Below the pieces are notes generated by a model. That model had not been told where the DNA came from, did not search any database, and saw only the letters and a list, made by a program, of their open reading frames with translations. From Methylorubrum zatmanii (lineage in GTDB: Bacteria; Pseudomonadota; Alphaproteobacteria; Rhizobiales; Beijerinckiaceae): a stretch of 64,000 bases of DNA. Location: positions 18,430 through 82,429 of the forward strand of contig NZ_NKUI01000019.1 in assembly GCF_014845115.1 (NCBI RefSeq), written 5' to 3'. Below, piece by piece: positions 48,097 to 57,569 of this stretch (its first letter is position 1; each line of letters opens with the position of its first letter). Position numbers and translations under genes: made by a program.

Positions 48097-50082
48097 TCAG
48101 AAAGCCTGTCCGAGACTGATGTACAGGGCGACCGGCAGCTCGCGATTCCCCTTGATCCGGTCGAGGGGGAAGGCGAGATCGGCGCGGATCGGGCCGATGC
48201 CGGTATAGTAGCGGACACCGATGCCCGCGGCCTTGCGGATACGCTCATCGAAATCCGGCAGGGACGAGGCGAAGGCGGTGCCCGCGTCGAAGAACGGCAC
48301 GATGCCGATGGTGTCGGTGACCTTGATCCGGGCCTCGATCGAGGCTTCCAGTAGGGAGCGGCCGCCGATCGGCAGGTTGAACGGCCCGCGCGGGCCGAGG
48401 GTCCGGAACGCGTAGCCGCGCACCGAACCGCCGCCGCCGGCGAAGAACCGGAAATTGTCGGGGATCTCGTCGAGCCGTGCCCCCGAGACCGAGCCGAAGC
48501 CGAGGCGCCCGGCCAGCACATATTTCGCTTCATCGTCGAGGGCGTAATAGGTCGAGCCCTGCGCCTTCGCGACGAAGATGCCGGGATCCGAGCCGAGGAA
48601 GCTCGGATAGGGCGCGGCGGAGGCGATGAGCCGGACACCCTCGGTGGGATCGAGCAGGCTGTCGGTGGAATCGTAGGTGACGGAGACCGGCACGCCGATC
48701 AGCCGGTAATCGACCGTGCCGATGGCATCCTTCGAGCGGCCGACCTGCCCATCGATTCCGATCTGGGCCGAGAAGGTGTCGGAGAAGCGGTGGCGCAGGG
48801 CGACCGAGGCACCGGCCGCGTCCACGAAGTAGCTCTGCTGCACCTCCCGCGTGACGAAGGCGTTGGCGAGCAGGTCGTTGCGGGTGCCGCCGAGGGCCGG
48901 CTTCACGAAGGTCGCGGCGAGACGACCGCCGAGTCCGGTGGTGTCGATGCCGGCGAGCTTGCGCTGGGTCGCGAACGGATCGTAGCCGAGGCCGAGATAG
49001 TAGATGTCGGCGTCGAGCCGCAGGGTCTCGCCGCCGCCCCAGAGATTGCGATTGGCGTAGTAGGCCCGCACGCCCGGACCATCGACCGTGGAATAGCGGG
49101 CCGAGACGCCGATCAGGTTGCGCTCGCGCTCGCTCACCTCGACGAAGAGCGGCAGGTTGCCGTCGGCATCGAGGCTTTCGCCCTCCCGCACGCGCACGGC
49201 GCCGAGCCCTTCGATCCGCGCGACCGAGCGGCGGATCTCGGCGACCGCCTTCGGCGAATAGGGATCGCCCGGCTCCGTGTAGATGAAGGAGCGGATCACC
49301 GCCGGGTCGATGCCCTCCGGCGCCTTCACCGCCACCTCTCCGAGCCCGGCTCTCGGTCCGGGATCGATGGTGAAGGTCACATCCATCACATGGGCGGCGT
49401 CGTCCACGACGGGATCGCGCGTCACCACCTTGGCGAAGGGGTGGCCGAGGGCGCGCAGGCGATCGACGATCTTGGCCTCGCGGGCCAGCACCGTGGCCGA
49501 GCGGGCCGGCACATCGTCGTCAATGCGGGTGAAGCGTTCCGGCAGCACCTCGTCCGGGAACGGGCGCTGGCGGGGATCGAGGGCGCGCACGGTGCGCAGC
49601 GTGTAGGCGGGGCCGAGATCGACCACGATCTTCACCGGGACCAGCGCCCGGGCGCGGGAGCCTTCGGCCGCGCGGGCGGCGGCGGTGAGCGAGGCTTCCC
49701 CGGTCACGGGCACGCCATCGATCCGTACGGTGACGGTGCCTTGATAATAGCCGTAGCCCGAGAGCACATCGGTCAGCCGGCGCAGATCGGCCTCCGCCCG
49801 CCGCACCAGCCCCTCCCCATCCGGCGGCGCCTCCTGGCGCAGGCGGTAGAGCGTCGAGGTATCCTGAAGCGCTTTCAGGATGTCCGAGTCGTCGGTGCCG
49901 GTGATGCGCAGGGTGTAGGGCAGCGCCGTGGGGCTCGGCGCCGGCGGCTCCTCCTCGGAGCCGAATAGGCCGAACAGGTCGAAGGCCCGCGCCGGCTGCG
50001 GCAGGGCGGTGACGGCCACGACACTCAGGATAACGCCACCGAGGGCCGGCGAACGCAGCGGGCAGTTCATCCGGAGGAGCAT
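48097..50082 (-). CDS. tamA: TamA, Omp85-family outer-membrane protein
   Basis: Outer-membrane assembly factor, 661 aa. Signal peptide about 1-33 (ending PARA). Three POTRA-like segments span about 60-320 (YTLRITGTDDSDILKALQDTS, VRALDPRQRPFPDEVL, FTIDPGPRAGLGEV), then the surface-antigen barrel domain with AGGGGSVRGYAFRTLGPR (VRGY-type motif) and a final beta-strand ending in LGQAF with terminal Phe. The gene directly precedes tamB. It is the TamA partner of a Tam complex; function in autotransporter or lipid transport is taken from the family. Confidence 0.93.
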   Translation of the reverse strand: MLLRMNCPLRSPALGGVILSVVAVTALPQPARAFDLFGLFGSEEEPPAPSPTALPYTLRITGTDDSDILKALQDTSTLYRLRQEAPPDGEGLVRRAEADLRRLTDVLSGYGYYQGTVTVRIDGVPVTGEASLTAAARAAEGSRARALVPVKIVVDLGPAYTLRTVRALDPRQRPFPDEVLPERFTRIDDDVPARSATVLAREAKIVDRLRALGHPFAKVVTRDPVVDDAAHVMDVTFTIDPGPRAGLGEVAVKAPEGIDPAVIRSFIYTEPGDPYSPKAVAEIRRSVARIEGLGAVRVREGESLDADGNLPLFVEVSERERNLIGVSARYSTVDGPGVRAYYANRNLWGGGETLRLDADIYYLGLGYDPFATQRKLAGIDTTGLGGRLAATFVKPALGGTRNDLLANAFVTREVQQSYFVDAAGASVALRHRFSDTFSAQIGIDGQVGRSKDAIGTVDYRLIGVPVSVTYDSTDSLLDPTEGVRLIASAAPYPSFLGSDPGIFVAKAQGSTYYALDDEAKYVLAGRLGFGSVSGARLDEIPDNFRFFAGGGGSVRGYAFRTLGPRGPFNLPIGGRSLLEASIEARIKVTDTIGIVPFFDAGTAFASSLPDFDERIRKAAGIGVRYYTGIGPIRADLAFPLDRIKGNRELPVALYISLGQAF

Positions 50083-50296
50083 TCGATCGGTGAGGTCCCT
50101 TGTCCGTCGAGCGGCGATGCCTCCAGCAAAGCATCCAGATGTTAACTACCCGTCGCCATCCCGCGCGGCTACCCCGGCCACGCTTCGCAACACGAATGAT
50201 CGAGACATGGTGAGCGGACGCAGGGTTCACGGCCGGCGATGCCGTGAATCGCGTGTCGCGCGCATCGCATTGTTCGAGAACGTTCGAAACGAGGCT

Positions 50297-51001
50297 CTAT
50301 TCGTCGTCTTCGATCAGGGTGATCTGGGGCGGCAATGGCAGGCTGATCGTGCAGTGCAGACCGCTCGGCTCGAAGGCCAGCTCCGTCTTCGCCTTCAGCT
50401 CGTAGCGCAGGCTGCGTTCGAGCACTTCCATCCCGAAGCCGCGATGGGGGGGCGCGGGCGGAAGGGCATCAAGCCCGTGCTCGGTCCAGACGTGGGTCAG
50501 TTGCGGGCGGGAGCCGGGTTGATCCGTCGGCGCGGTCACGTTCCAGCTCACCTGGATACGGCCATGCGGCACCGTCAGGGCGCCGTGCTCGACGGCGTTC
50601 ACGGCCAATTCGTGGATCGCCATGGCGAACACTTCCGCCGCACCCGGCCGGAGCCGCAGGCTCGGCCCCTCGATCGAGACCTGCTCGCCCTCGCGGGCGA
50701 GATGGGCCAGCAACTCGTCGGCCACGAGGGAATGCAGGCCGATGCCTTCGGGCACGCTGCGCATCAGGGCATTGAGGACGCGGGCGACCGCATCGAGCCG
50801 CCCGTCGAGATGGGCAGCGTAAGTCTCGACGGAATCGCTCGTCTCCGCGGAGCGGCGGATGATCGCCCGCAGCATGGCGAGCGTATTGCGCACTTGATGC
50901 CGCTGTTCGGCGGTCAAGCCCTTTTCGTCAAGGAAGCGGCGCAAGCGCCGGTTCTCGGCCTCGAGCTCTTCGACACGTGCGTCCCGCGGATCCTGGTTCA
51001 T
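50297..51001 (-). CDS. soluble HWE-type histidine kinase
   Basis: A 234-aa kinase without a sensory domain. It starts with a short coiled coil (VEELEAENRRLRRFLDEKG), then the HisKA_2/HWE dimerisation helix with phospho-acceptor His35 (AEQRHQVRNTLAMLRAIIRR) and an ATPase domain with N-box HELAVNAVEHGAL. The G-box region is reduced to GFGMEVLERSLRYEL. It lies 51 bases downstream of a Crp/Fnr-type gene on the same strand. Partner regulator not evident. Confidence 0.85.
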   Translation of the reverse strand: MNQDPRDARVEELEAENRRLRRFLDEKGLTAEQRHQVRNTLAMLRAIIRRSAETSDSVETYAAHLDGRLDAVARVLNALMRSVPEGIGLHSLVADELLAHLAREGEQVSIEGPSLRLRPGAAEVFAMAIHELAVNAVEHGALTVPHGRIQVSWNVTAPTDQPGSRPQLTHVWTEHGLDALPPAPPHRGFGMEVLERSLRYELKAKTELAFEPSGLHCTISLPLPPQITLIEDDE

Positions 51002-51052
51002 GGCTTAGCCGTTTGCTGACCTCAATAGGATGAACCGGCTAGCGGCCGCTTA

Positions 51053-51787
51053 TCAATCGTCGCCTATTACCGATGGATCCCGCTCGTAGTGCAGATAGGA
51101 TGGATCGAATAGTGAGGCCGCCTGCAGGGCAGGCAAATCCGGGATCGTCAGCTGACGCCCGCGCAGGCGAATAAGTCCCGAGGCCCGCAACTCCTTGAGA
51201 GTGCGGTTGATGTGAACTGTCGATAGCCCCATTGCATCGCCGAGATCGGCCTGGGTGATCGGAAACTCGCAACTTGTCTCGTTCGTCATGCCCACGGCCC
51301 GCAGGCGCAGGAAAAGTTCACAGAACAGGTGCCCTAAACGCTCCGTTGCCAGCCGCTGACCGAGACTGACGGTCCATTCGCGCTGCACGGCCGCCGTTAC
51401 GAGCATTTCCCACCACAGAGCCTCGCCGATGCGCGGATATTGATGCACGACCTCCCGGATCGCCGTCTCGGACACCTCGGCGATAACGACCGGCGTCAGC
51501 GTTCCGAGCAAATGATCCATCTTGCGCAGCACGAAGACGTGCGGATCGCACAGATCCCCCGGCAGGAAGATCGAGATCACCTGGCGCCGGCCGTCCTCGA
51601 GTTGCTTGTAGCGGCAGGCCCAGCCTTCGAGGATGACGTTGACATGGCGCGGCCGGTCGCCGTCGCGGATGACGTCCTCACGCGCGCCGAGTCTTCGCGT
51701 CGGCTGAGTGATGCGTTCCAAAGCCTGCCTCTCTTCCGCAGAAAGGCGAACGAAGTTTTCCAGCTTGCGAACGAGCGGGTTGGGCAC
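51053..51787 (-). CDS. Crp/Fnr-family transcriptional regulator
   Basis: A 244-aa regulator: cyclic-nucleotide-binding-type beta-roll (about 30-140, DVIRDGDRPRHVNVILEGWACRYK) and a winged helix-turn-helix (ADLGDAMGLSTVHINRTLKELRASG). Start GTG 51787 is preceded by AAGGA at 6 bases; another GTG at 51835 lacks a site. No Fe-S cysteine set is seen, so it is not an oxygen sensor of the classic Fnr kind. Ligand unknown. The HWE kinase gene follows. Confidence 0.88.
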   Translation of the reverse strand: MPNPLVRKLENFVRLSAEERQALERITQPTRRLGAREDVIRDGDRPRHVNVILEGWACRYKQLEDGRRQVISIFLPGDLCDPHVFVLRKMDHLLGTLTPVVIAEVSETAIREVVHQYPRIGEALWWEMLVTAAVQREWTVSLGQRLATERLGHLFCELFLRLRAVGMTNETSCEFPITQADLGDAMGLSTVHINRTLKELRASGLIRLRGRQLTIPDLPALQAASLFDPSYLHYERDPSVIGDD

Positions 51788-52282
51788 TGGGCTTCCTTGA
51801 CCGAAACGATGCAACCTAACGCCCGGATCACTCACTCGAATTCACGCAGGTTATTTTGGCAAACGCAAGTGTAGGTGTATGAACAGGAATGAGTTCCGGC
51901 AGCGAGAATATCGCATCTGAGACCACTCACGGCAGCCGTCCCACTGGCTGCCCCGCAATTCAGCTCAAAATTTTATGATCTTTTGAGGCACGCAAAACGC
52001 GAGGTGCTTTCTCTTTCGCTCGGCGCACAACTTTACCCGCTTGCCGACACTCCTGCCGTTTTTAGGCCGGCCTTTTGAATTGGACGTCAACTGGTCCTGT
52101 TGCAAAGCATCGCCATCCAGAAGCGCGCATTGCCGGTGGATGCCAAGGCGGCCCACGGACCGAAACAGCATGGTTCGATTGGCTGATGGGATGGGAGCGT
52201 CAGAAACCGTACGGATCTCAGCGAAGTCCAAACATGTGACCGCGAGCGGTTCGCTCCAGCGAAATCGAATGTCGGATCAGTT
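51788..52282. other. gene-free stretch before tRNA-Tyr
   Basis: About 495 bases holding the crp-like promoter at left and, near 52093-52107, a motif resembling an IS6-type terminal repeat. Open frames here run over the tRNA and are not credible. Confidence 0.45.
52093..52107. mobile_element. possible IS6-family terminal-repeat remnant
   Basis: GGTCCTGTTGCAAAG resembles the terminal inverted repeats of IS6-family elements (GGTTCTGTTGCAAAG or GGCTCTGTTGCAAAG types). No transposase, second repeat or target duplication is visible, so it would be a solo end, and 15 bases may match by chance. Confidence 0.3.
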
Positions 52283-52366
52283 TGGTGGGGGAAGTAGGAC
52301 TCGAACCTACGAAGCTTACGCAGCGGATTTACAGTCCGCCCCCTTTGCCGCTCGGGACATTCCCCC
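52283..52366 (-). tRNA. tRNA-Tyr (GTA)
   Basis: 84 bases including encoded CCA. Acceptor GGGGGAA / TTCCCCC, anticodon GTA (complement of 52330-52332) in GGCGGACTGTAAATCCGC, a long class II variable arm (GCTGCGTAAGC), T-arm TAGGTTCGAGTCCTA and discriminator A73. Canonical tRNA-Tyr. Confidence 0.96.
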
Positions 52367-52456
52367 AAACCGGGTGCGCCGCGTTTCTCCGCGGCCGGCG
52401 AGGGCCCTTATGGTGAGGGCGCGGCCGGGTGTCAACTGATCCGTTGGCTTCGCCGT

Positions 52457-54280
52457 CTATCCACAGGGGGCGAGGTCACAGACGCGGATCTGCGCCCGCT
52501 CTGCTCCCCGCCAACGATCGCAGGACAGGGTGCCGGCGATGTGAAACGTGCGGCCGATGCCGCCGAGCAAAGCCACACCGAGCGGGCCCTGCGCCGCGCG
52601 GAAGGCGATGCCGCCGATGGATTGGCCGTCGCCGCTCACGAGCCGGGTGCGGACATGGCCGTTGCCGACGATGCCGGCATCGGCGATCCGGTGGCGTGGC
52701 AGCGCCATGACGGGCTCGGGCGCTCCCTGCCCGAACGGGCCGGCGCGCTGAATCAGCCGCACCAATTCGGCCGTCGCGCCCCCGGCGCTGACAGTGCCGT
52801 CGATCAACAGCGCCTCGGCCGCGCGCGCCCGGCCGACCGACTCGCTCAAGTCGCGCGCGAGGCTGGCCTCGAAGGCAGCGAGGCCTCCGGGGCCAAGGGT
52901 GACGCCCGCGGCCATGGCATGGCCGCCGCCCTTCACCGCAAGACCGGCCTCGACCGCGGCGCGCACGGCAGAGCCGAGATCGGCGCCGACGACGGAGCGG
53001 CCGGAGCCGACGGCGCTGCCATCCGGCTTGAGGGCGAAAGCGAAGGCCGGGCGGCCGAAGCGCTCCTTGAGGCGGGCGGCGATCAGCCCGACGATGCCGG
53101 GATGCCACTCGTCCGAGGCGGTCATCAGAACGGAACGCTCGGGATCGCGGGCGAGGAGAGCGTCCATCTCCGCCTCCGCCTCGGCCACCGCCTGCGCCTC
53201 GATAGCCTGCCGCTCCCGGTTGAGCCGGTCGAGTTCCTCGGCGATCCGGCGCGCCTCCATCGGATCGGCCGTTGTCAGGAGCCGGGCGCCGAGACCGGCA
53301 TCGCCGATCCGCCCGCCGGCATTGATGCGAGGCCCGACGAGGAAGCCGAGATGCCACGCCTCCGGCGGCTCGCTGAGGCTGGCCGCATCGAGGAGGGCTG
53401 CGAGGCCCGGCCGTCCGCGCCCGCGCATCACCGCGAGCCCCTGCACGACGAAGGCACGGTTGAGGCCGACGAGCGGCACCACGTCGGCAACGGTGGCCAG
53501 GGCCACGAGGTCGAGGAAATCGGTCAGGCGCGGCTCGGCGCTGCCGGGGAAACCCCCTTCCTCCCGCAGCCGCCGGGCGAGCGCGACGAGAGTCATGAAG
53601 ACGACGCCCGCCGCGCAGAGATGGCCGAGGCCGGACAGGTCGTCGAGCCGGTTCGGGTTGACCAGGGCGCGGGTCGGAGGCAGCGCTTCCGGTGCGCCGT
53701 GATGATCGAGCACGATCACGTCGAGGCCGAGCGCGGCGGCGGCGGCCAGCGGTTCATGCCCGGCGGTGCCGCAATCGACGCAGACGAGCAGTCCGGCCCC
53801 TTCCTCGCGCAGAGCCGTGACCGCGCCGACATTCGGGCCGTAGCCCTCGGTGATCCGGTCCGGGATATGGATGCGCACCGGCACACCGAGAGCCCGGAGG
53901 TATTCGGCGAGGAGCGCCGCGCTCGCCGCTCCATCGACGTCATAATCGCCGAAGATCGCCACCTGCTCCCGCCTCCGCACGGCATGGACGAGGCGGTCGA
54001 CCGCCGCTTCCATGTCCACCAGCGCAGAGGGGTCCGGCATCAGCTCGCGCAGACGGGGTGAGAGATAGGCCTCGGCCTCCGCCGGGCGCACACCGCGCCC
54101 GACGAGGACGCGCGAGAGCAGATCGGGCAGGCCATAGGCCTGCGTCATCGTCACCGCGAGCGCCTGGAGACCGGGATCGCCGCAGCGTTCGCGCCAGGGC
54201 CGCCCGAGCACGGACGAGGCGACGTCGAGAAAGGGACGCGGCGCGTCGGGGGGGGAAGCGAATGGCAAGACGGCGGACAT
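52457..54280 (-). CDS. recJ: single-stranded-DNA-specific exonuclease RecJ
   Basis: 5'-3' exonuclease for recombination and repair, 607 aa from ATG 54280. It has the DHH phosphoesterase motifs: IFGDYDVDGAASAALL near residue 110, VCVDCGT, and VLDHHGAPEA near 190, a DHHA1 domain with GGGHAMAAGVTLGPGG, and the C-terminal OB-like part. The in-frame upstream extension is rejected for lack of conservation. It is a lone gene between tRNA-Tyr and the pnt operon. Confidence 0.95.
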   Translation of the reverse strand: MSAVLPFASPPDAPRPFLDVASSVLGRPWRERCGDPGLQALAVTMTQAYGLPDLLSRVLVGRGVRPAEAEAYLSPRLRELMPDPSALVDMEAAVDRLVHAVRRREQVAIFGDYDVDGAASAALLAEYLRALGVPVRIHIPDRITEGYGPNVGAVTALREEGAGLLVCVDCGTAGHEPLAAAAALGLDVIVLDHHGAPEALPPTRALVNPNRLDDLSGLGHLCAAGVVFMTLVALARRLREEGGFPGSAEPRLTDFLDLVALATVADVVPLVGLNRAFVVQGLAVMRGRGRPGLAALLDAASLSEPPEAWHLGFLVGPRINAGGRIGDAGLGARLLTTADPMEARRIAEELDRLNRERQAIEAQAVAEAEAEMDALLARDPERSVLMTASDEWHPGIVGLIAARLKERFGRPAFAFALKPDGSAVGSGRSVVGADLGSAVRAAVEAGLAVKGGGHAMAAGVTLGPGGLAAFEASLARDLSESVGRARAAEALLIDGTVSAGGATAELVRLIQRAGPFGQGAPEPVMALPRHRIADAGIVGNGHVRTRLVSGDGQSIGGIAFRAAQGPLGVALLGGIGRTFHIAGTLSCDRWRGAERAQIRVCDLAPCG

Positions 54281-54362
54281 GGCAGCGGACACGGGGCCAG
54301 CATAGCCGCTTCGGCGCACGAAGACTGCGCCCCGCAAACGACAGCGGGGCGGACGATTGCTC

Positions 54363-54444
54363 GCCCGCCCCGCTCTCATGGGCTTCGTTCATACGCCGCG
54401 TGGGCTTGCCGATACTGATCCCGCTCTGATCGAGCGGGCCCGTA
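54363..54444. repeat. dispersed palindromic repeat, copy 2
   Basis: GGCTTCGTTCATACGCCG continuing into CGTGGGCTTGCC resembles the 34.6 kb copy. It is followed by a hairpin reading on the minus strand as CCCGCT-CGATCA-GAGCGGG with outer GATAC/GTATC. It directly follows the pntB stop codon (54445), so it may end or stabilise the pnt transcript. Confidence 0.65.
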
Positions 54445-55842
54445 TCAGAGATTCTTGAGGATCGAGTCCACGACCTTCTTGGCGTCTCCGAACAGCATCA
54501 TCGTGTTGTCGCGGAAGAACACCTCGTTCTCGACGCCGGCATAGCCGGAGCCCATGCCGCGCTTGATGAACAGCACGGTCTTGGCCTTCTCAACGTCGAG
54601 GATCGGCATGCCGTAGATCGGCGAGGCCTTGTCGGTCTTGGCGGCCGGGTTGGTGACGTCGTTGGCGCCGATCACGAAGGCCACGTCGGCCTGCGGGAAC
54701 TCGCCGTTGATGTCCTCCAACTCGAACACCTCGTCGTAGGGCACGTTGGCTTCCGCGAGCAGCACGTTCATGTGGCCCGGCATGCGGCCTGCCACCGGAT
54801 GGATGGCGTACTTCACGTCGACGCCTTCCTTCTTCAGCAGGTCGGCCATCTCACGAAGGCTGTGCTGAGCCTGGGCGACCGCCATGCCGTAGCCCGGCAC
54901 GATGATGACCTTCTCGGCGTTCTTCATGATGTAGGCCGCGTCGTCGGCCGAGCCCTGCTTCACGGGGCGCGTCTCGACCTGGCCGCTGCCGGCGGCGGCG
55001 GTGTCGCCGCCGAAGCCGCCGAGGATCACCGAGATGAACGAGCGGTTCATCGCGTGGCACATGATGTAGGACAGGATCGCACCCGACGAGCCGACCAGCG
55101 AGCCGGTGATGATGAGCGCGAGATTGCCCAGGGTGAAGCCGATGCCGGCCGCCGCCCAGCCCGAGTAGGAGTTGAGCATCGAGACGACCACCGGCATGTC
55201 GGCGCCGCCGATCGGGATGATGATCAGGCCGCCGAGCACCAGCGACACGACCACGATCAGCCAGAAGGCCACCTTCGACTCGGTGCCGATGAAGATGCCG
55301 ATGAGCAGCACCAGACCGATCGCCATGGCGAGGTTGATGGCGTGCCGGGCCGGCAGCATGATCGGCTTCCCGGACATGCGCCCGTCGAGCTTGGCGAAGG
55401 CGATGACCGAGCCGGTGAAGGTGATCGCGCCGATGGCGACACCGAGACCCATCTCGAACAGCGACTGCTTGTGGAAGTGGCCGCTCTCGATGATGCCGAA
55501 GGCCTGCGGAGCGTAGAGGGCGCCCGCCGCCACCGCGACCGCCGCGAGGCCGACCAGCGAGTGGAAGGCCGCGACGAGTTGCGGCATCGCCGTCATGGGA
55601 ACGCGCTTGGCGATCACCGCACCGGCGCCGCCGCCGATGGCGAGGCCGAGCAGAACGAGCACCCAGGCGCTGAGCCCGGCCGGCGGATGGCCGATGAGCG
55701 TGGTGAGGATGGCGAGCGCCATGCCCACCATGCCGTAGAGGTTGCCCTGACGAGCGGTCGTCGGGTGCGAGAGCCCCCGCAGCGCCATGATGAACAGGAC
55801 GCCGGAGACGATGTAGAGAAGGGATGAGACGTTTTCCGACAT
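54445..55842 (-). CDS. pntB: NAD(P) transhydrogenase subunit beta
   Basis: Proton-translocating transhydrogenase beta chain, 465 aa. About nine membrane helices fill residues 1-270 (MPQLVAAFHSLVGLAAV, GSVIAFAKLDGRMS, MLNSYSGWAAAGIGF), and the C-terminal NADP-binding domain III shows GYGMAVAQAQHSLREM, IHPVAGRMPGHMNVLLAEA, DVAFVIGANDVTNPAAK and VLFIKRGMGSGYAGV. Ends the minus-strand pntAA-pntAB-pntB operon, with only 4 bases between it and pntAB. Confidence 0.97.
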   Translation of the reverse strand: MSENVSSLLYIVSGVLFIMALRGLSHPTTARQGNLYGMVGMALAILTTLIGHPPAGLSAWVLVLLGLAIGGGAGAVIAKRVPMTAMPQLVAAFHSLVGLAAVAVAAGALYAPQAFGIIESGHFHKQSLFEMGLGVAIGAITFTGSVIAFAKLDGRMSGKPIMLPARHAINLAMAIGLVLLIGIFIGTESKVAFWLIVVVSLVLGGLIIIPIGGADMPVVVSMLNSYSGWAAAGIGFTLGNLALIITGSLVGSSGAILSYIMCHAMNRSFISVILGGFGGDTAAAGSGQVETRPVKQGSADDAAYIMKNAEKVIIVPGYGMAVAQAQHSLREMADLLKKEGVDVKYAIHPVAGRMPGHMNVLLAEANVPYDEVFELEDINGEFPQADVAFVIGANDVTNPAAKTDKASPIYGMPILDVEKAKTVLFIKRGMGSGYAGVENEVFFRDNTMMLFGDAKKVVDSILKNL

Positions 55843-55846
55843 CGCC

Positions 55847-56296
55847 TCAGGCCTTCTTCTTGTACATGCCGAGCATGCGCTGGGTGACGAGGAAGCCGCC
55901 GAAGATGTTCACGGAGGCGAGAACGATACCGATGAAGCCGAAGAAGCGGGCCCAGCCGGTGCCCTTCTCGATCAGCGGCACGCCGACGGCGAGCAGCGCG
56001 CCGACGATGATGACGGAGGAGATCGCGTTGGTGACGGACATGAGCGGCGTGTGCAGCGCAGGCGTCACCGACCAGACGACGTAGTAGCCGACGAAGATCG
56101 CGAGCACGAAGATCGCGAGGCGGAACACGGTCGGATCGACCGCGCCATGGGTGGCCGCAGCGACACCGTGGCCGAGCGCGTCGGCGATCGATTGCGCGTG
56201 GGCGGCGTTCTGCTGAGCGATGTCGGCCGCGGCGCGCGCGGCGGCCGCAGCGGCCTGGGCCTGATCTGCAGGCGAGACGGGCGGAAGGGTTGGCAT
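55847..56296 (-). CDS. pntAB: NAD(P) transhydrogenase subunit alpha 2 (membrane part)
   Basis: A 149-aa small alpha-2 subunit of the split-type transhydrogenase. An Ala-rich soluble N-terminus (about 60 residues) precedes membrane helices ([55 protein letters not shown]) and the conserved end [12 protein letters not shown]. It sits between pntAA and pntB with gaps of 21 and 4 bases. Confidence 0.95.
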   Translation of the reverse strand: MPTLPPVSPADQAQAAAAAARAAADIAQQNAAHAQSIADALGHGVAAATHGAVDPTVFRLAIFVLAIFVGYYVVWSVTPALHTPLMSVTNAISSVIIVGALLAVGVPLIEKGTGWARFFGFIGIVLASVNIFGGFLVTQRMLGMYKKKA

Positions 56297-56317
56297 GATG
56301 AGATCCTCCGCGACCGA

Positions 56318-57457
56318 TCAGGCTTTGGGCTGAAAGTTGGGGTGGACCACCTGACCGTCGCGGGTGAGGTTGGTGGCCTTGACGAGCTCGTCGTCCCAAT
56401 TGACGGCGAGGCCCTTCGTCTCCTTGTCGATCAGCGTCTCGATGAAGGCGTAGAGGTTGCGGGCGTAGAGGCTCGAAGCGGTGGCCGCGAGCCGGCCCGG
56501 CACGTTGACGTGGCCGACGATCTTCACCCCGTTGCCGACGGTGACGATCTCACCGGCCTTGGCGCCGGCGACGTTGCCGCCGCGCTCCACCGCGAGGTCG
56601 ACCAAGACCGAACCCGGCTTCATCGAGGCGACCATCTCCTCGGAGACGAGCTTCGGCGCCGGCCGGCCCGGAATCAGCGCCGTGGTGATGACGATGTCCT
56701 GCTTGGCGATGTGGCCGCGGACGAGGTCCGCCTGCTTCTTCTGGTACTCGGCCGACATCTCCTTGGCGTAACCGCCGGACGTCTCGGCCTGCTTGAACTC
56801 GTCGTCCTCGACGGCGACGAACTTGGCGCCCAGGGACTCGACCTGCTCCTTGGTGGCGGGACGCACGTCGGTGGCGGTCACCACCGCGCCCATGCGCCGG
56901 GCGGTGGCGATGGCCTGGAGGCCGGCGACGCCGACACCCATGATGAAGATGCGGGCGGCCGGAACGGTGCCGGCGGCGGTCATCATCATCGGCAGGGAGC
57001 GGCCGTACTCGGCGGCGCCGTCGACGACGGCTCTGTAGCCAGCAAGGTTGGCCTGGGAGGAGAGGACGTCCATCACCTGGGCGCGGGTGATGCGGGGCAT
57101 CAGCTCCATGGCGAAGGCGGAGATCCCGGCCTCGGCCATCGCCTGCAATTCGGCCTCGTGACCGTAGGGATCCATGATCGCGACGACCGCCGCGCCCTTC
57201 TGGATCTTAGTGAGCTCATCCGCGTTGGGACGGCGGACCTTGAGGACGAGGTCGGCGCCGGAGAGCGCCTCTTCGGCGCTGCCGACGATCTTGGCGCCGG
57301 CCGCTTCGTACTCGGCATCGGGCACGCCGGCCTTCGTGCCGGCTCCCGCCTGGACTGCCACGTCACTGCCTAAGCCGACGAATTTCTTGACCGTTTCGGG
57401 GACGGCCGCGACCCGTGGTTCTATCGGGTCCGTCTCCGTTAAGACGGCAATACGCAT
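56318..57457 (-). CDS. pntAA: NAD(P) transhydrogenase subunit alpha 1 (NAD-binding)
   Basis: NAD(H)-binding domain I, 379 aa. Alanine-dehydrogenase/PNT signatures: ETDPIEPRVAAVPETVKKF, MELMPRITRAQVMDVLSSQ, the Rossmann loop GVGVAGLQAIATARRMGA, and ALIPGRPAPKLVSEEMV. Together with pntAB and pntB it couples hydride transfer from NADH to NADP+ with proton flow and supplies NADPH. First gene of the operon. A possible terminator separates it from the CoxIV-like gene upstream. Confidence 0.96.
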   Translation of the reverse strand: MRIAVLTETDPIEPRVAAVPETVKKFVGLGSDVAVQAGAGTKAGVPDAEYEAAGAKIVGSAEEALSGADLVLKVRRPNADELTKIQKGAAVVAIMDPYGHEAELQAMAEAGISAFAMELMPRITRAQVMDVLSSQANLAGYRAVVDGAAEYGRSLPMMMTAAGTVPAARIFIMGVGVAGLQAIATARRMGAVVTATDVRPATKEQVESLGAKFVAVEDDEFKQAETSGGYAKEMSAEYQKKQADLVRGHIAKQDIVITTALIPGRPAPKLVSEEMVASMKPGSVLVDLAVERGGNVAGAKAGEIVTVGNGVKIVGHVNVPGRLAATASSLYARNLYAFIETLIDKETKGLAVNWDDELVKATNLTRDGQVVHPNFQPKA

Positions 57458-57531
57458 CAGTTGCTCCCGTTCTTACAGCCGCCTTTCGGCGCGCCGGTAT
57501 CCGAGCCTTCTTGGAAGTTCAGATCTGGAAA

Positions 57532-57554
57532 AGGTCGGCCGGGATGGCCGACCT
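57532..57554 (-). terminator. terminator after the CoxIV-like gene
   Basis: 9-bp perfect stem AGGTCGGCC / GGCCGACCT with loop GGGAT, followed on the minus strand by TTTTCCAG. It lies 15 bases past the CoxIV-like stop and before pntAA. Confidence 0.7.
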
Positions 57555-57569
57555 GCAAAATTCAATCCA

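Noticed and set aside
52041..52439. 132-residue plus-strand frame
   Set aside because: It runs across tRNA-Tyr on the opposite strand, a common cause of false frames.
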